64,000 nucleotides of DNA from Isoetes taiwanensis (GCA_021234155.1 JAJEKV010000013.1:5272775-5336774); one strand, 5' to 3'. Positions 1-12,091 are shown, counted from the first letter of the stretch. Numbers and translations are program-made. The notes: generated from the letters alone by a model not told the origin.

Positions 1-1399
1 AGGTAACCAAATCTATCCCTCCATATGTTGCTTTGATATGGGAGTTGTTTTCGTGACGTTGACTCAAGTATCTTCTACATTGTGGTGACATTCCAAAAAA
101 ACTCTGCTTCTGTTATAAACTTTTATTGGAAGTATTTGTTGTCTTATAGTTTACAAAAAAACAGTTGCTCATGTTGTTTAATCTTCTTCTGTTCTATTTC
201 TGTCATAAATTTTCAAGTATTATGAAGATACAGTTAAAAACATGTAGTATTTTCTCTCATTACTTCTGGTAATAAACAAGCTGGTTATTATGGTCTTATT
301 TCTCTCTTTGTTTGTAGTTATTTCCCATACCTACATTAATTTGTTTGTGTCTTTTCAAATTGACTTTCCTTTTTTTCCGTGGCTTCGTATCATTCTTGAT
401 AGAATATATGGTTTTACTGTTAGAGCTTAGTTGCAAAACGTTGCACTATGGCGTGTATGCCCATGGTCATAGCTGGCTGACAAAAATAGTCCAAAGTGCA
501 TAATTTGTCCACCAAATTCCATTTAGAATGCTTTCTGTTGTGAAGTTATATGCACTCTGCAAAACATGCCAAGTAGTTATTATTCTAGTTCTAAGTTATA
601 AATAAGTGGTCGTTTTATAAATTTAATTCAGTGCATACCCATTGCAAATTGATGTTTGTGCCAGATGGGCGATAAAACACAGCCTGAGGCTGAAGAGTGA
701 ACAGAAAAGATTTCGTATCTCCATTGAAATTATTGTGTCTTTCCCAAGGTTGTGATGCATAATCTTCATATAAGCTATCTTCTTTATCTATAATTACCAG
801 AATTGTTCTCTCCTGGGCAACCCTCTCTTTAGATTAGTTTTTATCCTAAGTTCCTGGTTGTTTATTATCCATGGGATATCGAGTGTAAAAGTTTTCCTCA
901 TTATCTTCGTATGTCTTTTTGTGTCTCTCATTATTACGTTTTGGTCAAAGTTTGTTGTAATGTCTTATATCTTTTTGTCCCTTTGTCCTATCTGTTGTAT
1001 CCATGTTATTTTATGTTTCCTATTCATTATTATTCTCAAATCTTTCCACATTTTATTCTTATGTCATTTTGTCTCTCATGCTTGCTTTATGGTGTCCGAA
1101 TCTGTTGTAAGGTCGTTTATCTCTAATTTCTTATGTCCCTTAGGCTTATTTGTTGTATCCATGTCAAAATGTGTTTTCTATTAAAAATTGTTCTCAAATC
1201 AAGGCTTAGTCTAGATTTTTATACCTGGTCTAGCTAAGGCTGCAAATGAAAGTCTTTTAGTTCCAAAGGTTGGTCTATAAGACTTAAGGTCTGTTTTTAC
1301 GGACTTAGGGGTTTTTTAATGTGAACTCAGTTTTTGGGTTTAACCCAAAACCTTGGTTTGAAGATTGGTGTATCTAATTGCTTACTATGTTATTTTCAG
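1..1399. other. non-coding, T-rich stretch
   Basis: No gene is supported. The sequence is rich in T and short pyrimidine runs, and the open frames around 858-1184 are low-complexity Leu/Phe/Cys strings typical of T-rich non-coding DNA. The last bases form a pyrimidine tract ending in TTTTCAG at 1393-1399, a good 3' splice site for the exon that follows, so the right part is probably an intron of retroelement copy A. Confidence 0.6.
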
Positions 1400-2936
1400 A
1401 ATCATGAACTTAATACATCTACTGGTGGGGATGCTGATATCAATTCTATATGGATGAAGGAGCTTGTAGCATTAGGCTATACCAAATGTGGGATTTCAAG
1501 CCCAAACTTCGCTGTCCAGACTCTCATTGCTTGTATAAAGAGTAGAGAAGTCCATGAATAGATTGTGCATAAGGAGAACAGTCTTCTAGACAAAAACAAG
1601 TCTCCAGTAAGCTATTTTGGTTTCAATGGTTGGTTTGGCATCCTTTTTAAGATGAAAAAAGCTAATTTTAAACTTGAAGTGTGCAAATCTTTGATTTCAA
1701 GTGTTTATACGGATATGGAGAGTATTTTGTTTGGTAGAACTTGCCTAGAGGATGATCTTGGAAGAAAATTTCTACTTGGACTGTCTCACCTTGAAGAAAT
1801 TAATGAAATCAAATCTTCATTACAAGTGGATATAGAAGTTGGTTCTAATTCTGCAGACTTTATGAATGATGGAGTTAAGAATTGCCTTTTTTCTGAAACT
1901 GATCTGACTGATGAGGATTTGGAAGGTTTAGATGGTGACAAGTCAAGAGATTCTGATGATGAAGCAGAAGATGTCCCTACGTTGACCTTACAAAATTCTT
2001 CAAGGTTTCCCATCCTTCCGGAGCAAAGTGTAGAATGTTATGCTGCAGCTTGGTCTCATGCCATTTGGAAGAGCCAGAATTTTGGAGCCCTTGCTCCAAT
2101 TAATACTGATACTTGGAAGGCTCTTACAGGTATAACGGATGATGAAATCAGAATTGGAGCCATCAAGGCAAATAATCTGGAAAAATACTTCAATAAAAAG
2201 GAAGTTTCTTTACAATTTCCTATTAGCTTTTTTCATCAGACTTGGTATTAAAAACTCAGGTATTCACATAAGCCAAAAAGGGAATATGGCATATTATGAT
2301 GGCAAGAGGGATGGTTTTTATTTGAAGAAAATTTGGAGGACACACTGCCCTTTTATCACTTGTGGTTGTGACAAACCTATAAAGAGGACTGAAAATGACT
2401 GTAATTGTGGCATAATCTGGATAGATCATGCAGTTTGGTATCTCTTGAATAATTTGGAGACAGCTTTTCCTGATACCACCCCTATTGCTAAAATGGTTTG
2501 CCTTACCAAGTTATTACACAATGTCCTTAAGCCTGGGGTGTTGGCTTACCTATCTTACCTCGAAGTCAGAAAGGTGATGAATCAAATGACTCTTTTCTAT
2601 GCTGAGAACCCTGACAAAGATTTGAAGAGAGCTTTTGGAGGTACAAAACTTGCTGATATCATTGAGAAAACTTTAAGGCCAATTTCGTTCCGACAGAGTC
2701 AGCCTCAGAGATCCAGAAATTCTGTAACTGAAAAACGTGACAGTGACTTAAACAGTTTTTCTGTGAACACGTTTTCCCCTAGAAAACCACCAAGGGTTAC
2801 TATTGATCCTAAGCTCGGTGTTGACAGCAACAAGAAACAAGGAGGAATGACAATTAAACATGCTGTAGATGGAACAACTGATGATGGATATTCTGTTACA
2901 AAGGGAGGAAGCAAAGTTATATCACTCAGAATCCAA
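1400..2936 (+). pseudogene. N-terminal protein exon of RT element A
   Basis: I do not recognise the family. The frame runs from the splice acceptor through SSPNFAVQTLIACI and DKNKSPVSYFGFN, an acidic stretch rich in Asp/Glu (about 1900-1980), a Cys-rich part (CGCDKP...DCNCG, about 2365-2412) that could bind metal, and a basic Ser/Arg-rich tail. It is interrupted by a TAG at 1559-1561 and by a frameshift near 2240, where the frame moves from ...FFHQT to GIKNSGIH. Copy B on the minus strand at 25710-27240 keeps the same order of motifs (NVAVQTIL, NKSLVTFLGFN, KYFNK, NGIQ..QKGHMAY, LWRTHC), which shows which frame is real. It ends at a GTAAGT donor (2937). The role may be nucleic-acid binding or a nuclease partner of the RT, but nothing in the sequence proves this. 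Confidence 0.65.
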
Positions 2937-3592
<656 letters not shown>

Positions 3593-5273
3593 GAAAAACC
3601 GACTAGACATCGTTCTGTTATTAGGGATTGCAACCATAAAAGACACTTGATCACGTCAAAAGAAAATTCCCAGACCAAAGTGGTTCACAGCACTTTCTTT
3701 TCTAAATCTTTGGAGAAATTTTGCATACGTGATATTTTCAAAGAAGTCTTGACGAGAACGTCACCTTCCTTGGCAGACCAACTCTTGAATAACACTATGT
3801 TTGGGTGGAGATACATCAACCAATTAAAAGACAAAGTCTACAAACCATTTGAGGTATTTGCAGATGGCTATCCTAAGAAATGCCCAAGTCTTGCGAAATT
3901 TGTAGACCCAAGTATTAACCATATCAGAACCATAGACATCGAAATTATCCATTCCCCAAAGTTAAGAGCCACTTTTGCTAGTGGCCTGAATCATATTCCA
4001 GATGCTTCCTTTTCCATTGATGATTTCTTAAAGGATTTTTCTCAAACATGTGATCACTTCTTTGCTGCGCACCGTTTTGATCTCCTACATTTAAATGAAG
4101 TTGATCTGCAAACTATGAAAATTGATATTTTAGCCTTGGCTAAACAGAAGATTTCTAGTCATAAACTCAGCTTGAAGTCAAAAAGATATCTTTGGGATGA
4201 TGGGGATGTGAGAAAAAATCTTTTATGGCTACAGAAGAACCTTTATATATCTGAACTTGACAAGGCCAGCAATAATGCTTCATTCATCTGCCAGTGGCAT
4301 ATTAGAGAAATGGCTTTTCTTAGACTCAATAGCCCAGATGTTGAGAGAGTCTTCTCTACCGCAGAAACTATCAAAGCTGAGTGCTCATCGGACATTACTG
4401 GTATCCTTGGTCTCCCAGTTCCTTTGGGTAACAGACTTCCTGCGAAGAAACCATTATCTCAACTAGTTATTAGATGGACTGGGACATCCTTTGTCACCAA
4501 GTGGTTGAAGACTGATGGAGACCCTCAAAATAAATGGTCTGTTGTATGTAGAACGGATTTCTTAAGAGTCAATAGCTGGTTACTTACTCACTGTTACCTT
4601 CAGATGGGAGGTGATATTTGGAGACAAAGAAAAGGCATTCCAATGGGTTTTTCAAGCAGTCCTGCTTGGTGTAACCTATACTTAGCTTGGTATGAACTCA
4701 GGTTTATTATGAAACTGGCCCATCTAAATAGAGTGGTAGACATTCCGAGATTCCAATTTGCTTACAGATATATTGACGACTTGTGCATAATAAATGGTTG
4801 TGACTTGCTGGAATTCTTCTCCATTCACTCGGATTGCACAGTATACAATATGTCCCACATTGGGATAAAGAATGAAACAGAATACAAGCCTGGCTCTAAA
4901 ATAGGCCATAGAATAAACTTCTTGAACATTACTATTCAAGTGTTAGACCCAAACAGTGGTTTATTTCAATATAACAGATATGATAAGAGGAATAAGCTGG
5001 ATTTTATGGTACACAAATTTAGTAAGCCAAGTGGATGCAGACCTTATGGTCAAGCATGCAAGGTAGTGATATCCCAAGTTTTTCCATACATTTATGCCCA
5101 TTCAAACTTGGATAAAGCAGTTGTGGATATGTATCAACTTATCATGGCATTCTGCAATAATGGTTTTCTCAAAAGAGATGTAACTAGAATCTCCTCAATA
5201 CTTTGAAGGATAACAACTTCCCAAGCTTACCTTTTGACATTGGGGACTTCTCAAGATCTCTCGCAAAATTGCT
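3593..5273 (+). pseudogene. reverse transcriptase of element A (Penelope-like)
   Basis: One open frame runs from the acceptor at 3593 to a stop at 5204-5206. Counting from the ATG at 3647 (519 residues): NHIRT...LNHIP at about 91-118, a conserved block shared with copy B; DKASNN at 205-210, like the DK(x)NN block before the palm in Penelope-type RTs; YLQMGGD..RQRKGIPMG at 317-334; YRYIDD at 373-378 with the two catalytic aspartates; INFLNITIQV at 423-432. The usual motif-A aspartate (DFSxLYT type) is not visible, and copy B has extra sequence at that point (KAHKLEYRWITNA), so this copy probably carries an internal deletion. Near 5187 the likely frame shifts and continues NLLNTLKDNN...LAKLL to a GTAAGT donor at 5274, suggesting a further 3' exon not identified. 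A DIRS, rvt-type or giant-virus RT is less likely. Confidence 0.7.
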
Positions 5274-6600
5274 GTAAGTCTTTTTCTCAATTACTGATTT
5301 TTGGAGTGGTCTCTTACGGGACGTGTAGGGCCCCCGTGTTACAACAGGGCCCTGCTCCCCCTGTTGTAACTTTCTAGAATATTCTCTATGAATATCAGGT
5401 GCCCCCTGAACTGCGGTTGGTGGAAGGTTTTTTTGTGTATAGCTATGGGTTACATTCACCAGTGGACTTGTTAGTGTTAATGGATTATACAAATCTTACG
5501 TCAGAATGTTCCAGGGTGCTCTACCCATTAACTTTTGATCTCTAGTTAGTCCTTGACGTAGCAAAACTCATGGTTTATTTCCAAATCTATGCTCTAGATC
5601 CTAATCCAGTCTTTATGGTTCTCAACCCTAGTCACTGGTCATCTGGATCCATTCACCACCACTGTTACCTCAAATGCATCAAGTAACTAGTCTATGTTTC
5701 TTTTTTCCGTGTTGTATTGGCCAATTTTTTAAGCATTCCAAACTCCTTATTTCTCATTGGGTTCCCCATGGTTCAATGGTTCTCCAAACCCCCCAAAAAT
5801 TGTTTTTTTATTATTCCAAATGTGTCATAGTTGGGCTCGTCTCCAAATCTTCATGGTGCTCAATTCCCTTTTTTTCTCCGTTGTTTTCCCATAGTTCTAT
5901 AGTTCTATTTATTCATGAGTTTTAAGGGGTGCTTTATGAGCCAAAGTTTTAAGTTTTTATGAGCCAAAAAAAAAAAAATATCGGCGTCTGGAATTCTTAC
6001 AATATCAGCGTGCTGGCGAAAGTATTTTCACAGTGCGCGATCTGGAAAGAATTCAGCGTCTGTAAAATTCAAAGAGATTTTTTTTTTTTTTTTTACGAAT
6101 TTAAAAAAAAAAAAAAATTTAGCACGCCAGCCTAACCAAGCGTGCAACCTTCCTTGCAATTCTAGGCTATCCACGTATCGCCTCCACCTCAGCGAAAGAT
6201 GATGTGGCAGTGCTTACGAACATTGGATCTAATTTTTCTAGCATCGACGGCCTCCGAAATTAGAAAAGGCGAAAAAATAATACGGAGATAGAATAGGTCG
6301 CCAAAAAAAAATGCCGCCGTTCTTCTTTCCTTGTCAAGCTGACTCATTGTTTGCCTTCCTGTTTGACTGTGGTATTTATCCGGAATCAGAGTCTCGAAAG
6401 TTCCACAGTTTGCCTATAGATTAGGGGCTTGTTCCTTACGAATCTTGCATGCTTGGTCATAATGGCGACGTCACGTCCTTCGCCTGTGTTGGGAGATTCG
6501 AACGACATCATCCAGCGGCCTGAAGGTGAAAATCAAAGAAGGTTTTCTTTTTTCTTTTTTCTTTTTTTCTTTTGCATGTGTGTGGCAGGCTTGTGAGTTT
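5274..6600. other. non-coding, with A/T homopolymer runs
   Basis: No gene is supported. It begins at the splice donor closing element A. From 5940 to 6120 there are long A and T runs around a GC-richer core, including two near-complementary poly-T and poly-A blocks at about 6069-6118 that could pair. From 6130 to 6600 I see nothing recognisable. Confidence 0.5.
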
Positions 6601-7790
6601 AGGAAGTAGCTATATCAGGACCACCATGTAGATTTGTCACAAAAGAATGGGTGCTCATATGTACGAAGATGCTCAACAGAGTCTAATTCTGCTTGCAAAA
6701 TGCCTTCAAAAGATCTCCTTGTTTATCAGAAATACCCTGCAGCTAGACAATATAAAAAGGGGAATCCTTTCTTTGTTGAAATCTACGCATTTCCTGAGCT
6801 GTCTTCGCAGCAGAATCAGGAAACCAAGCTTGACCTACCTGTGCTACTACCCTTTCCTGTGATAATCCAGTTGGCCAGGATCAGCAGGTATTGTCTGCAT
6901 CACTATATGTGACCTCCACTGCAATAATCCCAACAGGGATTCTTTCTAGTCTTGCTCTTCAAGAATGGTGCTGAACTCTTCAAATTTGGAGCATTGTGTA
7001 GGAGCAGGAACTTGGTTTCTAGATGGGCATAATTTGCTTCAACCTTCAGATGTGCTTGTCGGGCAATGCAAGCTAGAGAGCAGTTATGGCATGCCTCTCT
7101 TTACAAAGTTTTTTTAGATCTCAACATGGAGTAAACGAATCTAGCAGCCTTCTCTGTGTTTCATCTTTGGTACTTCCAGAAGGATTACTAAGTAACAGAG
7201 AAGCTGGAGTATTTGCAGCCTTGAAGGACCTCCATTGGAGCCTTCAAGTACTCCCGGGAAGGTGAGTCCATTCCTTAATCTAATTTAAGTAGTTGCTAAG
7301 TGTAATAGAAATTGCTCAGGAATTTAAGCAATAAATGAGGAATAACGAATATCTCTGCATTTCCAAGTCACAGTTCTTGAAAGCAGTTTGACTTTGCCCA
7401 GTTGCGTAAGAAGAATCCTTTTGCTTGAAAAGAATGCGTTTTTATTCCAGGTTGCAAAGAATTCCAGGTTCACGCCATGAACTTAGGAAAAGACTGCAGC
7501 AAGTAGGAAAATTTAAACTGATACCGAGTTTACAGAGCTGTTGGATTCATGTTGATTATAAGGACTTGAGTTGTAGCACGTGCTTACTTCAAAACCTAAT
7601 TGCAATTCTAAATGGCAGTCACGTCCTTGTAAAAGTAGAGATTCTTAAGTTCTCTAAAAGGGACCATGCTGTTAACCTGTCAAGTGCCGCTAAGCATTAT
7701 ACATAATTTCAGTTGTTTCTTTATTGGGAGCTTTCAGTACTTGGTCTTATCAACAACATTGAAGTTCTAATCTGACACATTATCTTCAGG
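6600..7790. other. unrecognised sequence with short open frames
   Basis: Short open frames at 6634-6912, 6647-6862 and 7425-7706 (+) look slightly protein-like but match no family I know and lack consistent splice sites. As the next 3 kb contain decayed host-gene exons, these may be further relics of the same kind. No function is proposed. Confidence 0.3.
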
Positions 7791-7791
7791 A

Positions 7792-8175
7792 ATGCTAGGC
7801 TCACAAGCGCTTGATGATGATGTAGATGTTATTTCAAAAGTTTCCACATTGGTAGCAAAAGAAGGTATGCTGGCAAATGGCTCTAAAGTGAAAGCACTAT
7901 GTAAGAAAGAAAAATTAAGGGAAGCATTTTCTGTCCTTAAGACCATGGACCATAAAGATTTTAGGGAACATTTGATGCTTGAATCTGTTTGCTGAAAGCT
8001 GCATCATATTTGTAAAAACAAAGCAGATTCATGCATATCTGAGCAAAATGATGTCTGAAACAAGCTCCGTTTTAGGATCAACATGTACACAAGATGCGGA
8101 AGTGTTAATGATGCCATTGGGGTACTTAACAGGATGGCTAAAGTTCCTTGTGCCAGGTTAACTTCTTATTCCAGT
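7792..8175 (+). pseudogene. PPR protein fragment (PLS type)
   Basis: The translation gives VKALCKKEKLREAFSVLKTM, then in another frame SVCLLKAASYL and TKQIHAYLSKMM, then NMYTRCGSVNDAIGVLNRM. This is the repeating pattern of plant pentatricopeptide repeat proteins of the E/DYW type (ALC..G+L.EAL.VL..M, LL.AC..LK..KQ.HA.., NMY.+CGS..DA..VF..M), which bind organelle RNA. At least two frame breaks and stops (for example TGA at 7993-7995) show it is dead. Only about three repeats remain, and no DYW domain is present. Confidence 0.6.
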
Positions 8176-8246
8176 TTTTTATTCATGTACTTCTCCTCTG
8201 CTCTATTATATGGGGCAAGAACACGCCATGAAATCCTTTTTCAAAA

Positions 8247-8478
8247 TTTCTTCCGAAGGTCTTGAAGAATATTTGTGGTCTTTGCTGGAGGATCTGCAAA
8301 ATATGTGCTATTGTCGAACATGTGCCAGTTCCGAGTTCCTCATCCTTGGCCTTCTTTTAATGCTCATATATTTTTAAGCTTATGGCTCAGATGTGATTCT
8401 GCTTGAATTGAGCAGAAAATTTTTGCACCCATCTATTATCGTGGCTTACTTGTGTATGTTACTGTCTTTAAAGTGCTA
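8247..8478. repeat. direct repeat unit 1
   Basis: About 230 bases from CTTGAAGAATATTTG through ACTGTCTTTAAAGTGC recur, slightly diverged, at 9367-9600 in the same orientation. The pair flanks the kinase relic and marks an old segmental duplication of roughly 1.1 kb spacing. Confidence 0.75.
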
Positions 8479-8559
8479 TTGCCGACCATCTATGGCGGTT
8501 TGCATCCTGCTGAGCATAATTTCAGGCATTTTTTTGAAGTGCCCCGAAATAATTCTTTC

Positions 8560-8790
8560 CAACTCGTAGGTCAGTTGCTGCACCAAAATGTATAAACTTT
8601 AGTCTGCCTTTGTCAGTCACAACCAAGTTACAGGAGTTTACATCTCTGTGTACAATGCCAGTCTCATGCATCTTCTTAAGAGAGGCGATGATTTGGTGCA
8701 TGGTTCTTTTTATAATCAGTGCTTTCCTTCTTGCTGGATCCTGTTCGTTTAGTTTCCCCTCAAATACTACTTTTGTTCAAGTCTATCTGG
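8560..8790 (-). pseudogene. thylakoid protein kinase fragment (STN7/STN8-like)
   Basis: Reading the minus strand gives KLNEQDPARRKALIIKR, then MHETGIVHRDVNSCNLVV, then GRLKFIHFGAATDLRVGKNY. The HRD loop and the GAATDLRVGKNY block are characteristic of chloroplast STN-type kinases, which phosphorylate light-harvesting and photosystem proteins. The DFG aspartate is replaced by His (IHFG), and the glycine loop and the whole C-lobe are absent, so this is a one-exon relic. STN8 against STN7 cannot be decided. Confidence 0.6.
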
Positions 8791-9366
8791 CTGGGAGGTT
8801 AAATGGTAGTTTGACAGCGTGTTATAATGCTCAGATCAGTGACCTAACTTTAGGACTTTACGAAAGAAATGAAGAGTAGTGCAAATTTGTGATGTGGTTG
8901 TATTGAAGGATGTGATGTGACGTGGTCATGAGGATTTGACATGATAAATGTTTTTGTTGTAAGTCACCTGTGTACTTTTGAGATACTTTTCATCTCATCT
9001 GTCCTCTTTCATTCCAGACATCTTGAACAACATGTTGAATGACATTGACATATCCATTCATATATGAGAATGCACATAGAATCTGGTGTCACAATTTTTC
9101 TTAGAGCTTGGATCTACCAACTCTACTTGCATGTAACAGGGTTAAGTGCACATCACTGGGTTTCTAGAGGAACTTTAGTGAAGTTGAGATCATCAGAGCG
9201 GAAATAGTGAGAATTCATTAGGATCCTCATTGTTTTAATCTCAAAAATACATGATGTTGTTGATGGCAATAAATGCTTTAAATCTTGGGTGGGTGCAGAC
9301 GCCGGTGAATTACTGAAAACTAAATATAGTTCAGAGAACATGTTCTCACACATTTGTTCCTTTTTC
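8790..9366. other. no gene seen
   Basis: AT-rich sequence between the kinase relic and the second repeat unit. No recognisable coding or structural signal. Confidence 0.4.
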
Positions 9367-9600
9367 ATAATTTCTTCCAAAGCTCTTGAAGAATATTTGT
9401 AGTCTTTGCTCGAGGATCTGCAAAACATGCGCTATTGTTGAACATGTGTCAGTTCCAAGTTGCTCATCCTTGGCCTTCTTTTAATGTTTATATATTGTTA
9501 AGCTTATGGCTCAGAGGTGATTCTGCTTGAATTGAGCAGAAAATTTTTGCAGCCATCTGTTATCTTGGCTTACTTGTATATATTACTGTCTTTAAAGTGC
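9367..9600. repeat. direct repeat unit 2
   Basis: Second, diverged copy of the unit at 8247-8478, in the same orientation, with scattered substitutions and no visible coding potential. Confidence 0.75.
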
Positions 9601-10332
9601 GCATTGCTTAGTAGCTGAAAGCCAAATAGTTCTTATACGGTTCTGAATATGACCTTGCCAAAAGCATGAGCTGACAATCCAGGATGTGTTTGTTGTCAGT
9701 ATCATCTTGATTGGGGTCGTGATATACAAGATCGGGCAACTTATCTGCAAGACAATTGTTTAAAGCGATATGTAGTAAGTATTAAACACATATGCATGCA
9801 TAGTTAGCACTTCGTTTTACCCCCTATATTTGATTCCATTGGCTATGAATGAAAGTCAGCGTTCTTTTCACGTGAAGTAGCACAAGTTTATCAGCAACAA
9901 GAAAGCCGCTGGGCAGCGACTACTGCAATTCAGATATTGCTATTGACTTCAAAAGCATACATTGAAGGAAAGGCAGTTCCATAAAGATACGAAAATACCA
10001 TGAAACATCCTTTTGCTAGGATATTAACCTTGAGTTGACCTGGAAACGAGCGAAGGTTGCATATGCTAGAAATAATATCTAAGCACAGCTTTAGATTAGT
10101 GGATTGCTTATAACATTTAAGCCTGTGAAGGTGACTGATCATAGCTAAGCTGCTCTTAAGGACAAGCAAATATCATATCTTTTTATGATTTCCCTACTAA
10201 GATTTTATAACCTGACCGTTCCTTCACTGTATTGGATTTCTTTTTTGGCTTATAAAACGTTGAGCTTTATTAAGGATGTTGAAGATACAGCTTCCTGAAT
10301 GCACTTGAGATGGACAGTGGAACACTTTGCAG
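9601..10332. other. no gene seen
   Basis: Nothing recognisable. The final bases, TTTGCAG, form a plausible 3' splice site for the TRS120-like exon relic that follows. Confidence 0.4.
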
Positions 10333-10545
10333 ATAAACGTCCTCGGTGATATGTTTGCTGCAGCAACACGAGCTTGTGATCCTCTCACAGCTTGGAGTGC
10401 AGCAGCTCGCCTTCTTAGATTCCATTACCCCCTTGTCAGTCTTTATTCATAGATTAGCCTAGCTAGTGCATTGGCAGCATCTTCTGCTAGATTGCCCACG
10501 ATGCCCTGATCCTGGGCTTCCTTTTATAAGATTTGGCTCTTACTT
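10333..10545 (+). pseudogene. TRS120 (TRAPP II subunit) exon fragment
   Basis: The plus strand reads VLGDMFAAATRACDPLTAWS, then AARLLRFHYPL, then after a TAG, ISLASALAASSARLP and SWASFYK. Plant TRS120, a tethering subunit of the TRAPP II complex at the trans-Golgi, has a matching run of the type ATDPLTAWRAAARLLRSHYP followed by GLASALANSADRLPSGTRC and PFIRL. The stops and a frame change near 10500 show decay. Only about 65 codons remain. The assignment rests on memory of the family pattern. Confidence 0.55.
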
Positions 10546-10700
10546 TCGCGTACGCGAATTCTTCTGTATTGCGTACGCGAAAATACTTTCGCGTACGTAG
10601 TACAGAAGGTTTCTCGTATGCGGAAAAAAAAAAGCGTACGCGGTTTTCACTGTTTCGTGTACGCGTACGCTTTCACGTTGTTTTCGCGTACGCGGAATTT
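10545..10700. repeat. GCGTACGC palindrome cluster
   Basis: Six occurrences of the CpG-rich palindrome GCGTACGC or a one-base variant, often extended to TTCGCGTACGCGAA, at about 10547, 10571, 10591, 10634, 10661 and 10686. They are separated by A or T runs. No coding capacity. Confidence 0.8.
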
Positions 10701-10719
10701 TTTTTTTCCGGCCGGCGAG

Positions 10720-10795
10720 GTTTAAATACGTTAAATACGTATTTTATTAAAAAATACGTATTTTTTTACTTTATACGTCAGGAATTTGAATTTTG
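10720..10795. repeat. AAATACGTATTT inverted repeats
   Basis: Two self-complementary AAATACGTATTT units flank a short AT spacer, giving a small cruciform-prone block right after the GCGTACGC cluster. Confidence 0.6.
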
Positions 10796-10805
10796 TACGT
10801 ACAGA

Positions 10806-10970
10806 ACCTATCCCTGGAGCCTACTACAAGGGTTTTTTCTCCAATGGTTTTTTCATCCCAGTAGTAGGGATTGTATAGTAGCATTTGTATTTTCGGTATG
10901 GTTTTTATCTGCTTTGTGTAGTGCATGTACCGTCTCATAGACCAGTTTGGCCTCCGCAGACGTTAAAATA
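10806..10970 (+). mobile_element. LINE 3' tail fragment
   Basis: The run GGTTTTTTCATCCCAGTAGT through ACCGTCTCATAGACCAGTTTGG and CGCAGACGTTAAAA matches, with divergence, the 3' end of the LINE copies at 30.9-31.1 and 54.4-54.6 kb (TTTTTTAATCCTAGTAGT ... CCCATGACCTATTGGTCTC ... GACGTTAAAAA). It is an older, 5'-truncated copy without coding sequence. Confidence 0.6.
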
Positions 10971-11725
10971 TACTTTCTTCCTTCCTTTGGCAGTGTTGGA
11001 CTTCAGCTCAGTGTTGGACAAAGTCCGGGGAACACTATAAACCAAATTGAAATTGCAATTTTTTCGGTTAGATTAGCACTAGACTTGTTTCTTGAACATT
11101 TTTTGGGTTCATGAACACTTTTGGGTTCATTAAGCAACATCAAAATTGAATGTATAATTCTTAATTCTCTTCTCGAAATTTTTTAATTTTGGCAATGGAT
11201 TCATAAAATAGACTCAATGATCTACCTCCAAATTGAAGGACATCTTGAGTTTGGCATGAGATTAACACAATTTTAATACAAACTATGCCTATTTTTTTGT
11301 TTTTTTGGAGTTGTTCATCATCACCACTAATTTTATATAGCCCAATTTTTAGGGAAAATTTTGGGGATATGTTTGGAGAAGGGAATTGACGTGCGCTAAC
11401 AAGACTTAGGTTTCCATATGTAATCTTGTTACAGGCTGGAAAGATTTGGCGCCTTCTTAAATTGCTTGAGGATTGTTCGATTGCCGACTTCGTTGAGAGG
11501 AATTAATCAATGGTGGGAAAACATGGCCAAGATTGGTGGCAAATTTTCTATTCTGCCATTAGCAAGGTGCTTAGCAACGATGGAGCACTTCTCCATTCAC
11601 GATTTTTTCTAAATGCAATTCTCCATGAATTGAGGTGGCATTTTTGCATGTGTTTTTTTACTATGATGAGACTAGAACTGCTGCCAAATGGTCTTTGGTT
11701 GATAAACACATAGTGAGAAAGGAAG
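10971..11725. other. no clear gene
   Basis: AT-rich. A short open stretch at about 11450-11700 is interrupted by stops and matches nothing I know. Confidence 0.35.
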
Positions 11726-11998
11726 ATGACACTGGAAGAAGAAAGAAAACATGATAGAAGTTCAAGAAAGAAGTTACTGCACAAGAATAAGAAATCAAAT
11801 ATAGAAGAAGCATGTTCTCTTTCTATTGTTAGAAAGTGCAAGAGGGACATATATGCATGCTCATATGACGAGAGTTCTAGTGATATAAAAGAAGAGGGAG
11901 ATGATAGTAATTACATTCAATCAGATGATACATCAGCCAGTGACGATGATTCTGTTAACTTCGATGCACCGCTTTGCTTTGTACAGTACTTACTACAG
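11726..11998 (+). CDS. putative acidic/basic exon of unknown gene
   Basis: An open frame starts at 11726 with a lysine/arginine-rich head (EEERKHDRSSRKK) and becomes strongly acidic (SSSDIKEEGDD, SDDTSASDDDS). It ends ...YLLQ at a good GTAAGA donor (11999). No family is recognised. The three small exon-like repeats downstream could be its next exons. It could equally be ORF1-like protein from a mobile element. Confidence 0.3.
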
Positions 11999-12091
11999 GT
12001 AAGATTACAATCTCCTCTTTTATTTGGTTGAAGATATACATAATATCTGTGTTGAACAATTCCCAATGATAATTCATATTTTTTGTTGCAG

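Noticed and set aside
858-1184. 108-codon open frame on the plus strand
   Set aside because: Leu/Phe/Cys/Ile string in T-rich DNA, overlapping another such frame; no domain, no splice context.
6480-6500. Possible tRNA T-loop (GTTCGAATC on the minus strand)
   Set aside because: The flanking bases do not form the five-base T stem and no anticodon arm or acceptor stem fits.
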